DNA of 64,000 bases from Collibacillus ludicampi (GCF_023705585.1 NZ_BOQE01000001.1:3318710-3382709); one strand, 5' to 3'. Positions 32,923 to 42,257 are shown, counted from the first letter of the stretch. The notes: generated from the letters alone by a model not told the origin. A program made the numbers and translations.

Positions 32923-33639
32923 TCAGTATTTTAACGTTTGTGCATAACGCCACAAGTGTTCTCCAACTAATGGTCTTGTCTTGCTCATGGCTTCTCTCAG
33001 ATTCGAGATTTGCTGTTCAAGCCATTCGTGGACGGTTTGAACCCATTTCTCAGCTGTTCCTCTCGCAAACTGTTTCATCTTCATTACGGCTTTCTCGGAC
33101 GCTGCGTCATGTTCTTCCGATTCGATCATACAGCGGATCATGATGCCAAATACATGGGGATGCCGTTCTCCGTTCAATATCCTATAAAGACATCCCAATG
33201 CTGTTGTACGGTGATAACTGGTTTCGTAATTATGTTTGTGCAGATCACGCAATCCGGGAAGATTTTTTGTCTCTTCAAGAAGTTTCATCTGGGTTGCAAA
33301 AGAACATTGGATCTCGAGCGCATACAAACTCTTCTGCATGAGATCCAAGACTTCCCTGAATCCTTCAATATGCTCGGGTTCTTGTCTTACAAGCGGATCC
33401 TCTCGTTCATTCGTAATCACCCATTCGTCATATTGGGGAGGTTGGAGACCTGAAAGAAAAGTGTTGAATTGAAATTCCCATTCGTCAACCTGGTTGAGGA
33501 CTTCGTCCCAGTTTTTTCGCAGATCTTTGATTCTGTGTTTAATGAATTCTGCATCCCGGAAAAACGCTTCGTAAGTGTCAGGCACTTGGCTTCTATAAAG
33601 CGGGACAACTCCATAGGACCATGGGTCGAAATAAAGCAT
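32923..33639 (-). CDS. Hypothetical all-helical protein
   Basis: 238 residues from the ATG whose complement is at 33637-33639, preceded by GGGGGGAGC; an upstream in-frame ATG at 33669 has no site. Trp- and His-rich, with helices such as IKDLRKNWDEVLNQVDEWEF, YETSYHRTTALGCLYRILNG and KQFARGTAEKWVQTVHEWLE. No signal peptide or membrane segment. I do not recognise the family. It lies convergent to the phenylacetate operon and divides it from hemL, and no operon partner is evident. Confidence 0.6.
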   Translation of the reverse strand: MLYFDPWSYGVVPLYRSQVPDTYEAFFRDAEFIKHRIKDLRKNWDEVLNQVDEWEFQFNTFLSGLQPPQYDEWVITNEREDPLVRQEPEHIEGFREVLDLMQKSLYALEIQCSFATQMKLLEETKNLPGLRDLHKHNYETSYHRTTALGCLYRILNGERHPHVFGIMIRCMIESEEHDAASEKAVMKMKQFARGTAEKWVQTVHEWLEQQISNLREAMSKTRPLVGEHLWRYAQTLKY

Positions 33640-33721
33640 GAGGTGCTCCCCCCGTATGATTGAGTTCATTCAATACTGTATTTGGTATCGGTGCCTATGG
33701 TTCGTTGTCCCTGAAAAATTG

Positions 33722-33737
33722 GGCAGATCGATCTGCC
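33722..33737 (-). terminator. Probable terminator of hemL
   Basis: GGCAGATCGATCTGCC is a perfect 16-base palindrome just after the hemL stop, followed on the minus strand by CAATTTTTC. Confidence 0.5.
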
Positions 33738-33740
33738 GCA

Positions 33741-35030
33741 TCAAAGTTGTTTCAATGCGCGAAGATGTGCCTCAATTGTGCGTTCAATATCTTCGTCACT
33801 ATGCTCTGTCGATAGAAACATACCCTCAAACTGGGAAGGAGGAAGCAAAATCCCCTGCTCTAGCATCAAACGAAAATATTTGCGAAAACGATCAACATTT
33901 GATGTTTTTGCCGTTTCATAGTCGATCACTTCTTGGTCTGTAAAAAAGACGCCGACCATCGAGCCCACACGGTTGATGGCGAGAGGGATTCCCGTTTCTT
34001 TTGCGTTCGCAGCGAGGCCTTCAGAGAGACGCGAAGCTTTGCGTTCCAATTCTTCGTACATGCCCGGCTTACCCATTTCAGTTAATGTGGCAAACCCGGC
34101 AGCCATAGCGAGCGGATTGCCGGAAAGCGTGCCCGCTTGATAGACAGGTCCATCAGGTGCGATCTGCCGCATGATTTCTTCTCTACCACCGTACGCGCCG
34201 ACCGGCATTCCTCCTCCGATCACTTTTCCCATGGTTGTCAAGTCCGGTGTCACCCCGAATCGGCCTTGTGCACAATGAAGGTCGACACGAAAGCCTGTCA
34301 TCACTTCATCAAAAATCAACAAGGCACCGTACGTGCGGGTCAATTCGCGCAGCCCTTCCAAAAAGCCTGGAACCGGCGGGACAACACCCATATTTCCGGC
34401 TACCGGTTCAACAATAACAGCAGCGATCTCTTCTCCAAACTGTGCAAAAACTTTTTTTACACTCTCCAAATCGTTATAAGGAACTGCGATGGTTTTGGAT
34501 GCGACAGATTCGGGTACCCCGGGGCTATCCGGCAGTCCTAATGCGGCAACTCCAGATCCCGCTTTGATTAATAAGCTATCGGCACTGCCGTGATAACTGC
34601 CAATGAACTTGACGATCAATTCCCTCTTCGTAAATCCTCGTGCCAACCGCAGGGCACTCATCGTCGCTTCCGTTCCCGAATTGACCATGCGGACAACTTC
34701 TACGGAGGGTACCCGTTCGCATACGAGTTTGGCCATATCGGTTTCAATTGTCGTTGGAACGCCAAAGCTTATTCCCTTCTCAATCGCTGACCGCAAAGCC
34801 GTCTGTACTGCAGGGTGGCAATGCCCTAGAATCAACGGTCCCCAAGATAATATGTAATCGATATATTCATTGCCGTCGACATCATAAACTTTCGAGCCTT
34901 TTCCATGGTCGATAAAGATAGGAGTCATACTCACCGATTTGAAGGCGCGCACCGGACTGTTGACACCGCCCGGTAAATATTTTTTTGCTTCCGCGAAGCG
35001 GGCCGTTGATCGATCGTATCCTCTATGCAT
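33741..35030 (-). CDS. hemL: Glutamate-1-semialdehyde 2,1-aminomutase
   Basis: 429 residues. PLP enzyme of the GSA-aminotransferase family: [54 protein letters not shown], and the PLP lysine in [18 protein letters not shown]. It converts glutamate-1-semialdehyde to 5-aminolaevulinate for haem. The AAAGGAGG site precedes the ATG at the 35030 end. It stands apart from the other hem genes, so it may be the second, dispersed paralogue common in Bacilli (as gsaB); the sequence alone does not tell which. Confidence 0.94.
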   Translation of the reverse strand: MHRGYDRSTARFAEAKKYLPGGVNSPVRAFKSVSMTPIFIDHGKGSKVYDVDGNEYIDYILSWGPLILGHCHPAVQTALRSAIEKGISFGVPTTIETDMAKLVCERVPSVEVVRMVNSGTEATMSALRLARGFTKRELIVKFIGSYHGSADSLLIKAGSGVAALGLPDSPGVPESVASKTIAVPYNDLESVKKVFAQFGEEIAAVIVEPVAGNMGVVPPVPGFLEGLRELTRTYGALLIFDEVMTGFRVDLHCAQGRFGVTPDLTTMGKVIGGGMPVGAYGGREEIMRQIAPDGPVYQAGTLSGNPLAMAAGFATLTEMGKPGMYEELERKASRLSEGLAANAKETGIPLAINRVGSMVGVFFTDQEVIDYETAKTSNVDRFRKYFRLMLEQGILLPPSQFEGMFLSTEHSDEDIERTIEAHLRALKQL

Positions 35031-35134
35031 ATTGTTCCTCCTTTGAAATTTTGTCCATTACTCATTCCCAACTCCATTATAGCGCATACTGACAGAGTGG
35101 GTTTCAATTCAGCATCGAGGGGGAGCCTGAGATC

Positions 35135-36034
35135 ATGTTGCGGCAACGTTTTATAGGGGGAATGGGAAGATTCCTTTCACTCAATCAGCAGACGGTTCTC
35201 TTTTACCGTTCCTGGGTTCCGTTAAAACCTCGACTCATTCTGATCATGATCCATGGTGCTTGTCAACATTCCGGGCTGTTTTTGGAATTGGGGAGGTACT
35301 GTTTGCAACACCGCATCGCTTTCTATGCGCTGGATCTTCGCGGCTTTGGTCAGTCAACGGGAAAACGGGGCCATGTTCACTCGTTTTGTGAATACTTGGA
35401 TGATCTCGATCAATTTATCGGACATATAAAAAACATCCATCCTGATGACCCTGTTTTTTTGTTGGGGCACAGTTTAGGTGGAACAATCGTCATTCGTTAC
35501 GAGCAGGAACGTCCGAACTGTGTTCAGGGAGCGATCTTATCGGCGCCGGCTTTGCGGTTGCGCTTGCATATCCCTTACTATCTCTATTATGTGTGTCGGT
35601 TCTTATCGTGGATGACTCCGGGGCTCTGTCTTGAGTTGTATAAATGGGCCCGCTTGACTGCGAGAATTCCCCGTTTTCGTTTTCTTTTTCATGGTAGACT
35701 GATGAAAAAAGAAGCCGATCCTTTTTCAACCGGTCAACTTTCCATTCGCTGGATCACAGAACTGCTTGCCAACGGACAGCAGGCATTGAATAAAACGGAC
35801 AATTTTCACGTTTCTGTTTTATGTCTTTGCGGTACCGATGATCCATTGATCGATCCGTCTTCCATTCGACAGTTCTATGATTCGATACGTGTCAAAGATA
35901 AGAAAATGCTTCTCTTACCTAACGTGAAACATCAGATCTTACAGTTCGACGGGAAAGAACAGGTTTTTGAACAGATTGTCAACTGGTTAAACGAGCACGT
36001 AACAAGAGATATACCGGAAGGTGTTTTTTCATGA
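35135..36034 (+). CDS. Alpha/beta hydrolase, monoacylglycerol lipase/lysophospholipase-like
   Basis: 299 residues. IMIHGACQHSGLFLELGRYC, LDLRGFGQSTGKRGHVHSF, nucleophile elbow LLGHSLGGTIVIRYEQER, Asp in CGTDDPLIDPS and His in LPNVKHQIL define the serine-hydrolase triad. The RGFGQSxGxRGHVxxF pattern is that of monoglyceride lipases/lysophospholipases. No signal peptide, so it should act on the inner membrane surface or cytoplasm. Ribosome site GAGGGGGAG. It is divergent from hemL. Confidence 0.88.
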   Translation: MLRQRFIGGMGRFLSLNQQTVLFYRSWVPLKPRLILIMIHGACQHSGLFLELGRYCLQHRIAFYALDLRGFGQSTGKRGHVHSFCEYLDDLDQFIGHIKNIHPDDPVFLLGHSLGGTIVIRYEQERPNCVQGAILSAPALRLRLHIPYYLYYVCRFLSWMTPGLCLELYKWARLTARIPRFRFLFHGRLMKKEADPFSTGQLSIRWITELLANGQQALNKTDNFHVSVLCLCGTDDPLIDPSSIRQFYDSIRVKDKKMLLLPNVKHQILQFDGKEQVFEQIVNWLNEHVTRDIPEGVFS

Positions 36035-36067
36035 ATAACCATGCCTTTGGGCGTATCTCGCAAGCAC

Positions 36068-36107
36068 CAAAGCTAAAGGGAACCCTGTGAGGTTCCCTTT
36101 AGCTTTG
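36068..36107. terminator. Bidirectional terminator
   Basis: Perfect 17-bp stem CAAAGCTAAAGGGAACC / GGTTCCCTTTAGCTTTG with a 6-base loop. It includes the stop codon of the minus-strand glycosyltransferase. Confidence 0.9.
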
Positions 36108-37373
36108 ATGTGCAGAAGTATCATCCGTTATGGCCAGTCCTGTCAATTGAAACAACTCTTCCTCTGTCACAACGCGATAATGTTCCGTATGCGTCCACTT
36201 TCTCGCTTTATGTCGGAAGATGCCAATGAGTGCAAGAGGAATCCATGTCAGACTGAAAACGGGAAGATAGAGTATACTCAAGATTCTCTTTGGGCTTACT
36301 CGTTCGCAGATAAGTCCAAAAAAGGGGATGCTCGTTTCCGTCATTAGAAGAATGTTACGTACTTTCGACGGTACGCTTCCCCAAATGGACCAGTAAAATG
36401 GATGAATGTATTGAAGAATCGCAGCGAAAATGAGAATTCCAGATGCTACGATGACGAAAGGTTGTATCAGGTACATGCATAGATCCACCATCGACGGATT
36501 CCTGGTTTTTATTCCTTGTTTCAATAGTGCAGCGATATAACGGAAGCAACAATCGGCATGTCCTTGCATCCAACGGATGCGTTGGCGGATCGATTGAGCG
36601 AGGGAAACCGGTTTTTCATCGTAGATTTTCGCTTCATGTACCCAGGTTGCGCGGATATTTTTTGCAAGCATACATTGCAAGGTAAACTCCAGGTCTTCCG
36701 TCAAGCTCGTGGCATTCCATCCGATTTCTTCGAGAAGTTTTGTCTCGACGCATATTCCCGTTCCGCCAAGTACACAACTCCAACCCAAATTATAACGTGC
36801 CAATTGAAAAATTCGATTGGTTGCCCAATAGGAGAGCGCATAACACTTGGAGATCCAGGAATCATCCGGATTTTTTACGTCAAGACACGCTTGAAGCAAG
36901 GAGTAACCGTTTTGCAAATACGTGTTCAAGATCTCAAGAAAATTGGGCGAAACCAGGTTGTCGGCATCGAGGATGACGAATGCATCCCAACGATTGGGCT
37001 CCTTTGTTAACAAGCGATGGAACATCCACGAGAGAGCGTATCCTTTGCCGCGGTGTTTAGAATCAAAGCGTTCCACCGCGTAGGCGCCTCCTTTGATCGC
37101 GATTTCCATCGTGCGATCCGTACAGTTGTCACATATTACAAAAATATCATACAGATGCCTTGGATAATTGATCTTTAGGAGATTTTGCACCAATTGACCG
37201 ATCACGCGCTCTTCATTGTGTGCGGGAATGACGATAGCGAACCGCTTCGTGGGCTTTGACGGTGATGGTACGTTATGCCGGCGAAACCCAAAAATGGCGA
37301 CAGACAGTTGGTAAAATACGACGATGAACAGCATCACCTGGATCGAGTTGATCAAAAAATTGACAATGATCAT
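36099..37373 (-). CDS. Membrane glycosyltransferase family 2, processive type
   Basis: 424 residues from the ATG at 37371-37373 (GGGAAGGTG site); further in-frame upstream ATGs to 37562 lack sites and overlap the divergent gene. An N-terminal membrane helix (INSIQVMLFIVVFYQLSVAI) precedes a GT-A domain with IVIPAHNEERVIGQL, VILDADNLVSP (DxD), LTEDLEF and QRIRWMQGH (QxxRW), the D, D, D, QxxRW set of cellulose/hyaluronan-type synthases, and C-terminal membrane helices. It probably makes or extends an exported polysaccharide or glycolipid; the sugar is unknown. It is divergent from the GDSL esterase. Confidence 0.88.
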   Translation of the reverse strand: MIIVNFLINSIQVMLFIVVFYQLSVAIFGFRRHNVPSPSKPTKRFAIVIPAHNEERVIGQLVQNLLKINYPRHLYDIFVICDNCTDRTMEIAIKGGAYAVERFDSKHRGKGYALSWMFHRLLTKEPNRWDAFVILDADNLVSPNFLEILNTYLQNGYSLLQACLDVKNPDDSWISKCYALSYWATNRIFQLARYNLGWSCVLGGTGICVETKLLEEIGWNATSLTEDLEFTLQCMLAKNIRATWVHEAKIYDEKPVSLAQSIRQRIRWMQGHADCCFRYIAALLKQGIKTRNPSMVDLCMYLIQPFVIVASGILIFAAILQYIHPFYWSIWGSVPSKVRNILLMTETSIPFFGLICERVSPKRILSILYLPVFSLTWIPLALIGIFRHKARKWTHTEHYRVVTEEELFQLTGLAITDDTSAHQS

Positions 37374-37515
37374 AAAAACACCTTCCCGATAGAATGGCAC
37401 AAATATTACTGTTTCCAGTTTTCGTCGAGACATGCATACCGGTTCCATGTATGTATCATTCAATTTTGGAGACATATAGAACGGTGAACGAATTACGGCA
37501 GGAGGATATAAGGTT

Positions 37516-38574
37516 ATGTTTCTTGCGAGACGACGGGCGTTTCTTGTCATCCTGTTCATCATTTCTGCGCTCCTCTACGTTTGGTTGCAACATAAACAGA
37601 GTGACGAAGGTCAGGAACGGCCGATCACATACCGGGAATTTGAGGAAATGGTTTCCGTTATGATTGGTTCTCGTGTCGACAGGGATAAGTCTATATCGGC
37701 TCAATGGTTAACACGAACGGATGTGAAGAAGCTTTTGTTACAATCTCTCTCACAAAAAAATTGGAAATATACTTCCGGTACCTTGCAGGAATTTCCCGTT
37801 TATGCGCCAGTAACGTCATCAGAATTAGAACGCATGCTGGATCGTCAGATTGGATTGCGTCCTGATCGGAGGTTTGTTACGAAAAAGGAAGCGGTACATC
37901 TGCTCGATCGGCTATTCCACGGCAAGGTAGTTTATACGGCATTAGGGGATTCGTTGGCTCGAGGGGTGGGAGATCACTCGAGGATGAAAGAACAAATTGG
38001 TTATGTAGGAAGATTCCGTACGTTTCTGGAAAAAACGGAAAAACGGACGGTTATTACGAACAATCTGGGGATCAAAGGCTTGACCAGCAGCGAACTTCTT
38101 ATGATGATCCGTCAAAATCCGAGCGTACGGGAGGCCATCCGCGAAGCTACGCTTCTATCTGTACACATCGGAGGAAATGATTTGCTGGAAGCGGCACGCG
38201 CCAAGGAACCAAATCGCGAGTTGGAAAATAATCTTGTTCGCTTTCGGGAGAATTGGAATATGATTTTGATTGAAATCCGAAAGTTAAATCCTCAAGCGGA
38301 GTTGCTTGTTTTAAACAATTATATCCCGTTCCCGAGAAACCACCCGTACCATCATTTTGCTGCGTGGTGGATTTCAAAGTATAATCGAGTGATCGAAACC
38401 AGTGTACGGCGGTTGGAGAAATCGGATCCTTTCTTTTTGGGACTCGCTTCTTTGCCGCCAGTATTCGATAAGCACGAGGATGAATACATTTCTAAATTAG
38501 ATGGTGTACACCCAAATGGCACGGGATATCAGATGATTGCGAATGAGATCATTCATGTATATCAAGCTTCTTAA
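37516..38574 (+). CDS. GDSL/SGNH-type esterase, membrane-anchored
   Basis: 352 residues. A single hydrophobic segment (RAFLVILFIISALLYVWLQ) exports or anchors it. The C-terminal SGNH hydrolase has TALGDSLARGVGD (Ser), SHIGGND-type VHIGGNDLLEAA (Asn) and DGVHPNGTGYQMIA (Asp and His). The N-terminal 120 residues resemble a repeated EExLxxxxGxxxD/LT module (FEEMVSVMIGSRVDRD, LERMLDRQIGLRPDRRF). Likely a surface lipase or O-acetyl-esterase. The glycosyltransferase it diverges from suggests a role in trimming the same polymer. Ribosome site AGGAGG. Confidence 0.85.
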   Translation: MFLARRRAFLVILFIISALLYVWLQHKQSDEGQERPITYREFEEMVSVMIGSRVDRDKSISAQWLTRTDVKKLLLQSLSQKNWKYTSGTLQEFPVYAPVTSSELERMLDRQIGLRPDRRFVTKKEAVHLLDRLFHGKVVYTALGDSLARGVGDHSRMKEQIGYVGRFRTFLEKTEKRTVITNNLGIKGLTSSELLMMIRQNPSVREAIREATLLSVHIGGNDLLEAARAKEPNRELENNLVRFRENWNMILIEIRKLNPQAELLVLNNYIPFPRNHPYHHFAAWWISKYNRVIETSVRRLEKSDPFFLGLASLPPVFDKHEDEYISKLDGVHPNGTGYQMIANEIIHVYQAS

Positions 38575-38704
38575 GGCAAGAAGTTCGTTTGAGATCAAAG
38601 ATTCGCGGCAATAATGGATGGTAACTCCATTTCGACTCCCATGCCATTGAAACGACGTGATCAGAAAATGAAAATCGTCTCAAGGGAATGGAGAAAAGGT
38701 ATCT

Positions 38705-39580
38705 ATGAAACCATTATTTATCGTGAACGAATATGCGGGAAAAGGAAAAACAAAACAACGATGGTCAAACATTCAACGCCATCTAGACATGTTGGCGATA
38801 CCCTATCAGGTTCATTTCACTACACGACCCAGAGAGGCCGTTGAGGTAGCTAAACGGGCAGCGCTCTACGAATGTTCACACGTGATAGCGGTGGGAGGAG
38901 ATGGAACGGTCAATGAAGTGGTGAATGGATTATGCGGACAGCAAGCGGTTTTCGGGGTGATACCGACGGGTACGGGCAATGATTTTGCGCGCATGCTCGA
39001 CATTCCGGATGATCCCTTTTTTGCCGTAAAAAAATTGGTGAACGGCAGTGAGAAAAAAATTGACTTGTTAGAACTTAACGGGAAGTTTATTGCCGGAGCC
39101 ATTGGCATCGGATTCGACGGAGCGATCGCAGAGGATATGAATCGCTCGTCATGGAAGAAAAGATTTGGGGCATTCGGATATGTTTTAAGTATGTTAAAAA
39201 TACTCAGAACATTTTATCCCTTCACCTTGTATTTAGATCTGGACGAAAAAAGCTTTATGATCGACAAATGTTGGATGGTTGCTGTTGGAAATTCTTGTTT
39301 TTATGGTGGAGGAATGAAAATTTGTCCAGATGCAAAACATGATGATGGTTTACTTGATGTCTGTATCGTTCATGACCTCTCTCGTACAGGAATATTAAAA
39401 GCCTTCCCCAGCGTCTTTTCCGGAAGGCATGTTCAACATCCGAATGTGATCTATATGCGGGGACAAGAGGTTCATGTACGTACAGAGCCATCCGTTTACA
39501 TTCACGGGGATGGCGAAATCTTCGGTCAAACCCCAGGGGAGATTGTGATTCATCCGCACGCATTGAATGTCATCTGCTAG
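38705..39580 (+). CDS. Diacylglycerol kinase family lipid kinase
   Basis: 291 residues. The N-terminal FIVNEYAGKGKTKQRW replaces the usual NPxAGxGK loop; IAVGGDGTVNEVVNGL is the nucleotide-binding signature and VIPTGTGNDFAR the second phosphate loop; GAIGIGFDGAIAEDM and GGGMKICPDAKHDDGLLDVC complete the family pattern. It should phosphorylate diacylglycerol or a related lipid at the membrane (YegS/DgkB group). It starts 131 bases after the GDSL gene and overlaps no other gene. Confidence 0.9.
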   Translation: MKPLFIVNEYAGKGKTKQRWSNIQRHLDMLAIPYQVHFTTRPREAVEVAKRAALYECSHVIAVGGDGTVNEVVNGLCGQQAVFGVIPTGTGNDFARMLDIPDDPFFAVKKLVNGSEKKIDLLELNGKFIAGAIGIGFDGAIAEDMNRSSWKKRFGAFGYVLSMLKILRTFYPFTLYLDLDEKSFMIDKCWMVAVGNSCFYGGGMKICPDAKHDDGLLDVCIVHDLSRTGILKAFPSVFSGRHVQHPNVIYMRGQEVHVRTEPSVYIHGDGEIFGQTPGEIVIHPHALNVIC

Positions 39581-39593
39581 GGAGCGTCCGATC

Positions 39594-39782
39594 ATGCATC
39601 TATTTGTTATTGTCTTCGTCTTATTATGGTCCATCTTCTGTATCATGCTTGGAGACTGGCTTTTGAGAAAAGGAGTGGCCTTTCAGAATCAAGGAATTGC
39701 CAAAAGGGGGATATGGCTGCAGATCCTGGGAGCCATCGTCACGCTCGGTTTCCCGATCCTGGTGGCTTGTATGATGAGCTAA
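39594..39782 (+). CDS. Small membrane protein with two helices
   Basis: 62 residues from ATG 39594, with GGGAGCG upstream, 14 bases after the lipid kinase stop. Two hydrophobic segments (HLFVIVFVLLWSIFCIMLGD and WLQILGAIVTLGFPILVACM) with a charged loop LLRKGVAFQNQGIAKRG between. I do not recognise the family. The linkage suggests a role near the lipid kinase in the membrane. Its terminator follows at 39786. Confidence 0.6.
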   Translation: MHLFVIVFVLLWSIFCIMLGDWLLRKGVAFQNQGIAKRGIWLQILGAIVTLGFPILVACMMS

Positions 39783-39785
39783 AGG

Positions 39786-39814
39786 AAAGAACCCCGTTGA
39801 GTAGGGGGTTCTTT
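39786..39814 (+). terminator. Terminator after the lipid kinase operon
   Basis: Stem AAAGAACCCC / GGGGTTCTTT with a 9-base loop. It also ends 22 bases before the convergent gerQ stop. Confidence 0.85.
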
Positions 39815-39836
39815 CGTATTGAAAAGGTTCCTTTTT

Positions 39837-40257
39837 TTAAGCAAATGAATCTTCTTCGCGCCCGGGATATGCCGGAGGAATATACGTAATCGGTTCATCG
39901 AACGTTATATAATCGAGATTGACCATGAGCAGGATATACCTTTTTCCTGTCTCCGGATCGCTGATAATGATATGGTCACGTCCAGCAGTTTCTACACGAC
40001 CGCGAAATACCTTTGCGTTCCACAATGAATTGTTTTCAAACGTCATGTAAATGGTTGCGATTTTTCCGCGATTCATGCGAAGGATGTTTTCGACGTAGGA
40101 TTCTTCGGCTGTAGGAACGGGGGCAGGAGATGGGGGTTGCAGGTAAAGCGGCACCGCTCGGATATTGAACGGTATATGGAGTCATGTCGTACGGTTGCTG
40201 CATTTCTCTGTGTAACCCGTAATCTATGTTACCGTAATAAGGGGAATAAGGATACAT
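39837..40257 (-). pseudogene. gerQ: Spore coat protein GerQ, split by a frameshift
   Basis: Two overlapping minus-strand frames make one GerQ. The first starts at 40257 (MYPYSPYYGNIDYGLHREMQ); the second holds the diagnostic core SYVENILRMNRGKIATIYMT, GRDHIIISDPETGKRYILLM and LDYITFDEPITYIPPAY. The frames meet at 40130-40155, where the strand has a C5 run; a single extra C there (C4 would keep frame) explains the break and would give a normal ALPATPSPAPVP linker. GerQ is a Tgl-crosslinked coat protein that holds CwlJ in the spore. It may be a true null, a slippage-regulated gene or a sequence error. Confidence 0.88.
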
Positions 40258-40275
40258 GTGATCACTCCTCGTTAA

Positions 40276-40704
40276 TTACCTATACACACCTGGACAGTTT
40301 TCGGGAATCGGGGTATAAAAACAATGGCTTTTATAGCGTCCCGCGAGCGGTTGGTTAAACCATTGCGGGTAGCAAGCACCTGCGGGCTTAAAAAACCATA
40401 ATGCGTTACTCGCCGGATGAAACTTTTGACCTTGGATCACCTTTCGGGCCAACCGTTTATCAACCCCCCTGGCTCGTATCGAATAGAAATAAGATTTTAT
40501 CGTCGCTTCAAATCCACCAGGACGCTGAAAGACCATCTGTCTGATCGTACGAATCCCCTTGAAGTCCAAACAATTTCCTCTCACCCGATTGACGCCAACA
40601 TTACCAACCATAAGCATTCCTAACTTTCCTTCTCCTTCTGCTTCCGCGCGCATCAATCGGCAAAGGAGTTCAACGTCTGACGCCCTTGCTCTAACAACGG
40701 CCAT
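40276..40704 (-). CDS. cwlJ: Spore cortex-lytic hydrolase CwlJ
   Basis: 142 residues, the usual CwlJ length, with no signal peptide as in CwlJ and unlike SleB. DVELLCRLMRAEAEGEGKLG contains the catalytic Glu, followed by MVGNVGVNRVRGNCLDFKGI, FHPASNALWFFKPAGACYPQ and GRYKSHCFYTP. It cuts cortex peptidoglycan during germination triggered by Ca-dipicolinate. It is followed 18 bases later by gerQ, as in the Bacillus cereus group, which supports both assignments. Ribosome site GGGAGGTGAAC. Confidence 0.95.
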   Translation of the reverse strand: MAVVRARASDVELLCRLMRAEAEGEGKLGMLMVGNVGVNRVRGNCLDFKGIRTIRQMVFQRPGGFEATIKSYFYSIRARGVDKRLARKVIQGQKFHPASNALWFFKPAGACYPQWFNQPLAGRYKSHCFYTPIPENCPGVYR

Positions 40705-41044
40705 GTGTTCACCTCCCGTTTCCCGAGTACATTACAAAGTATGTGGAAACAGGAATTTAGTGACTTGCCCATCTTTTTTTCGCGCAGATCTTTACATATT
40801 ATTTGCAGATATAGGACATCTCGATTTTATTTTTTAGTTCATGTGAGTGTTAGCCATCCGTTCTTTCGAGTAGCGGTCGGTTCGTACGTGTCAATCTGAT
40901 TCAATATCACTCCCGAATTTGGCATAAGATACATAGTATAAAAATGTCGTCACCTTTTTTAATAAAAGGTGTTTACAATCGCTTCGTTCGAAGCGCTTGA
41001 AGACGCTCGTCGTGATTTTGTCGATTGGAAGGGAGGTGTTTGAT
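40705..41044. other. Intergenic region between cwlJ and the small zinc protein
   Basis: No gene is seen. CACCTTTT-TTAAT-AAAAGGTG at 40951-40971 is a hairpin, and CGCTTCG-TT-CGAAGCG at 40980-40995 a near-perfect palindrome, both ahead of the small zinc-ribbon gene. The sporulation promoter for cwlJ should lie at 40710-40800 but I could not define it. Confidence 0.35.
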
Positions 41045-41164
41045 GTGGAGTTTCTTTGTCTCGGTTGCGATAAGTTTTTCGTGGGCGACGAAATGCGGAT
41101 GATTATAAATTTATGTGAAGAATGTGAGAGGAGAGAAAAGGATCTGGAAGAAGGCCCGTCGTAA
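41045..41164 (+). CDS. Small zinc-ribbon-like protein, 39 aa
   Basis: GTG at 41045 follows GGGAGG at 8-bp spacing (GTG 41036 is the alternative, adding three residues). The product reads MEFLCLGCDKFFVGDEMRMI then LCEECERREKDLEEGPS, with two CxxC pairs 20 residues apart, a typical small zinc ribbon. A terminator hairpin follows. It resembles the small sporulation-linked zinc proteins of Bacilli in size but no family could be named. Confidence 0.7.
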   Translation: MEFLCLGCDKFFVGDEMRMIINLCEECERREKDLEEGPS

Positions 41165-41170
41165 AAACAG

Positions 41171-41193
41171 CCAACATCCATCCTTCATGTTGG
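41171..41193 (+). terminator. Hairpin after the small zinc protein
   Basis: Stem CCAACAT / ATGTTGG, extendable by CAGCCAAC pairing downstream, just after the stop codon. Confidence 0.6.
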
Positions 41194-41219
41194 AAGGAAG
41201 GGTGCCGGCTGAACACGTT

Positions 41220-41621
41220 CTATGTTAAAAGAGAATGCATTTTCTGGAGCTTTTCTTTAAGTTCCTCTTGCCATACTGCATCTTTCGTTTGTATGGCGAG
41301 ATTTAAAAGATCGAGCAGAATGTCGATCTGTTCCGAAACGACGCGGACTCCCTTACGACAGCGCAGATCTTCCGGATAACGTTCCAGTATCGAGAGAATT
41401 TTTTCTTCGCCGATCGCATGCGAAAGACTCGCCGCTTTCACTCCGTCTGTTGCGCAATAATGGGCGAACATCAGGTAATCCAACTCGATTTCGGGAGCGA
41501 TGAAACTTGAGTGGCAAGTAGGGCACACCAGTAAGGGAACATCGTGGATTAAAACGGCATCTTCCTCCGCATAGACGCTTTGTAAGCGTGCAACCATTGT
41601 CAGACCGCAGCAAATGTCCAT
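41220..41621 (-). CDS. Hypothetical protein with CxxC motifs
   Basis: 133 residues with a GAGGGGG ribosome site. CCG near the start, then IHDVPLLVCPTCHSSFIAPE, gives a metal-site pattern like that of YgiT-type zinc domains. The C-terminal 60 residues are helical (SEQIDILLDLLNLAIQTKDA). No DNA-binding helix is obvious. Function unknown; no close operon partner, but it shares direction with the nitroreductase 150 bases upstream. Confidence 0.65.
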   Translation of the reverse strand: MDICCGLTMVARLQSVYAEEDAVLIHDVPLLVCPTCHSSFIAPEIELDYLMFAHYCATDGVKAASLSHAIGEEKILSILERYPEDLRCRKGVRVVSEQIDILLDLLNLAIQTKDAVWQEELKEKLQKMHSLLT

Positions 41622-41771
41622 CTCCGTTCCCCCTCGTTGAAGAGGTTGTTCAAAAAGGCTTCATTGAAGAGTTTTCATGACCTCTTTTAGTACTTGCGAC
41701 CATTATACCATAATTCCTCGTTTTTCGTTTGCCCTTACCCACCATTTGGCTTCCCTCTATGTACACTCAAA

Positions 41772-42257
41772 TTAAGGTCTGTCATGAAGCTTATTTTCAA
41801 TCGGCTGACGTTCTTTTACCTGAGGCAATTCTGCCGGAATGCCCATCGGTATGACGCCTACGACTTCATACCCCTCGGGAATGCCGATGATTTGACGTGC
41901 TCTTTCGCCCGCCGCGATCGAAGACCAACCGGTACCGATTCCTTTTTCCCATGCGGCAAGCATCAAATTCTGGATGAAACAGGCGACGGCGGCGTAATGT
42001 TCATCGCGGTCGATTTGTGTTTTGGCGGGTGTACAGGCGATCGCCAATACGATGGGGGCCCCGCCGAAATTTGTTTTGTGTGCGAGTTTTTCTCTTGTTT
42101 CCGGACCGAGAAAATAGATTTCCCAAGGTTCAGTCATGCGATGATTGGGAGCGAAACTTGCAAGTCGCAATAGTTCGACAACCGTTTCGCGTGCGATGGG
42201 GTCGGATTTGAACGACTTAATATTTCTTCTTGTGGATATACATTCCATCATGTTCAT
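41772..42257 (-). CDS. Nitroreductase family protein
   Basis: 161 residues. STRRNIKSFKSDPIARETVV is the FMN-contacting N-terminus, RLASFAPNHRMTEPWEIYFL the central helix and PMGIPAELP the C-terminal conserved turn. Short nitroreductases like this (YdjA-type) reduce nitro compounds or quinones with NAD(P)H and FMN. GGAGGTG lies eight bases before the ATG at 42257. It overlaps no other gene and faces away from sucCD. Confidence 0.9.
   Translation of the reverse strand: MNMMECISTRRNIKSFKSDPIARETVVELLRLASFAPNHRMTEPWEIYFLGPETREKLAHKTNFGGAPIVLAIACTPAKTQIDRDEHYAAVACFIQNLMLAAWEKGIGTGWSSIAAGERARQIIGIPEGYEVVGVIPMGIPAELPQVKERQPIENKLHDRP

Noticed and set aside
36355-37704. Upstream in-frame ATGs extending the glycosyltransferase to 37562.
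   Set aside because: They would overlap the divergent GDSL gene, lack ribosome sites and add a segment without membrane or family character; the ATG at 37373 has a good site just before the first helix.
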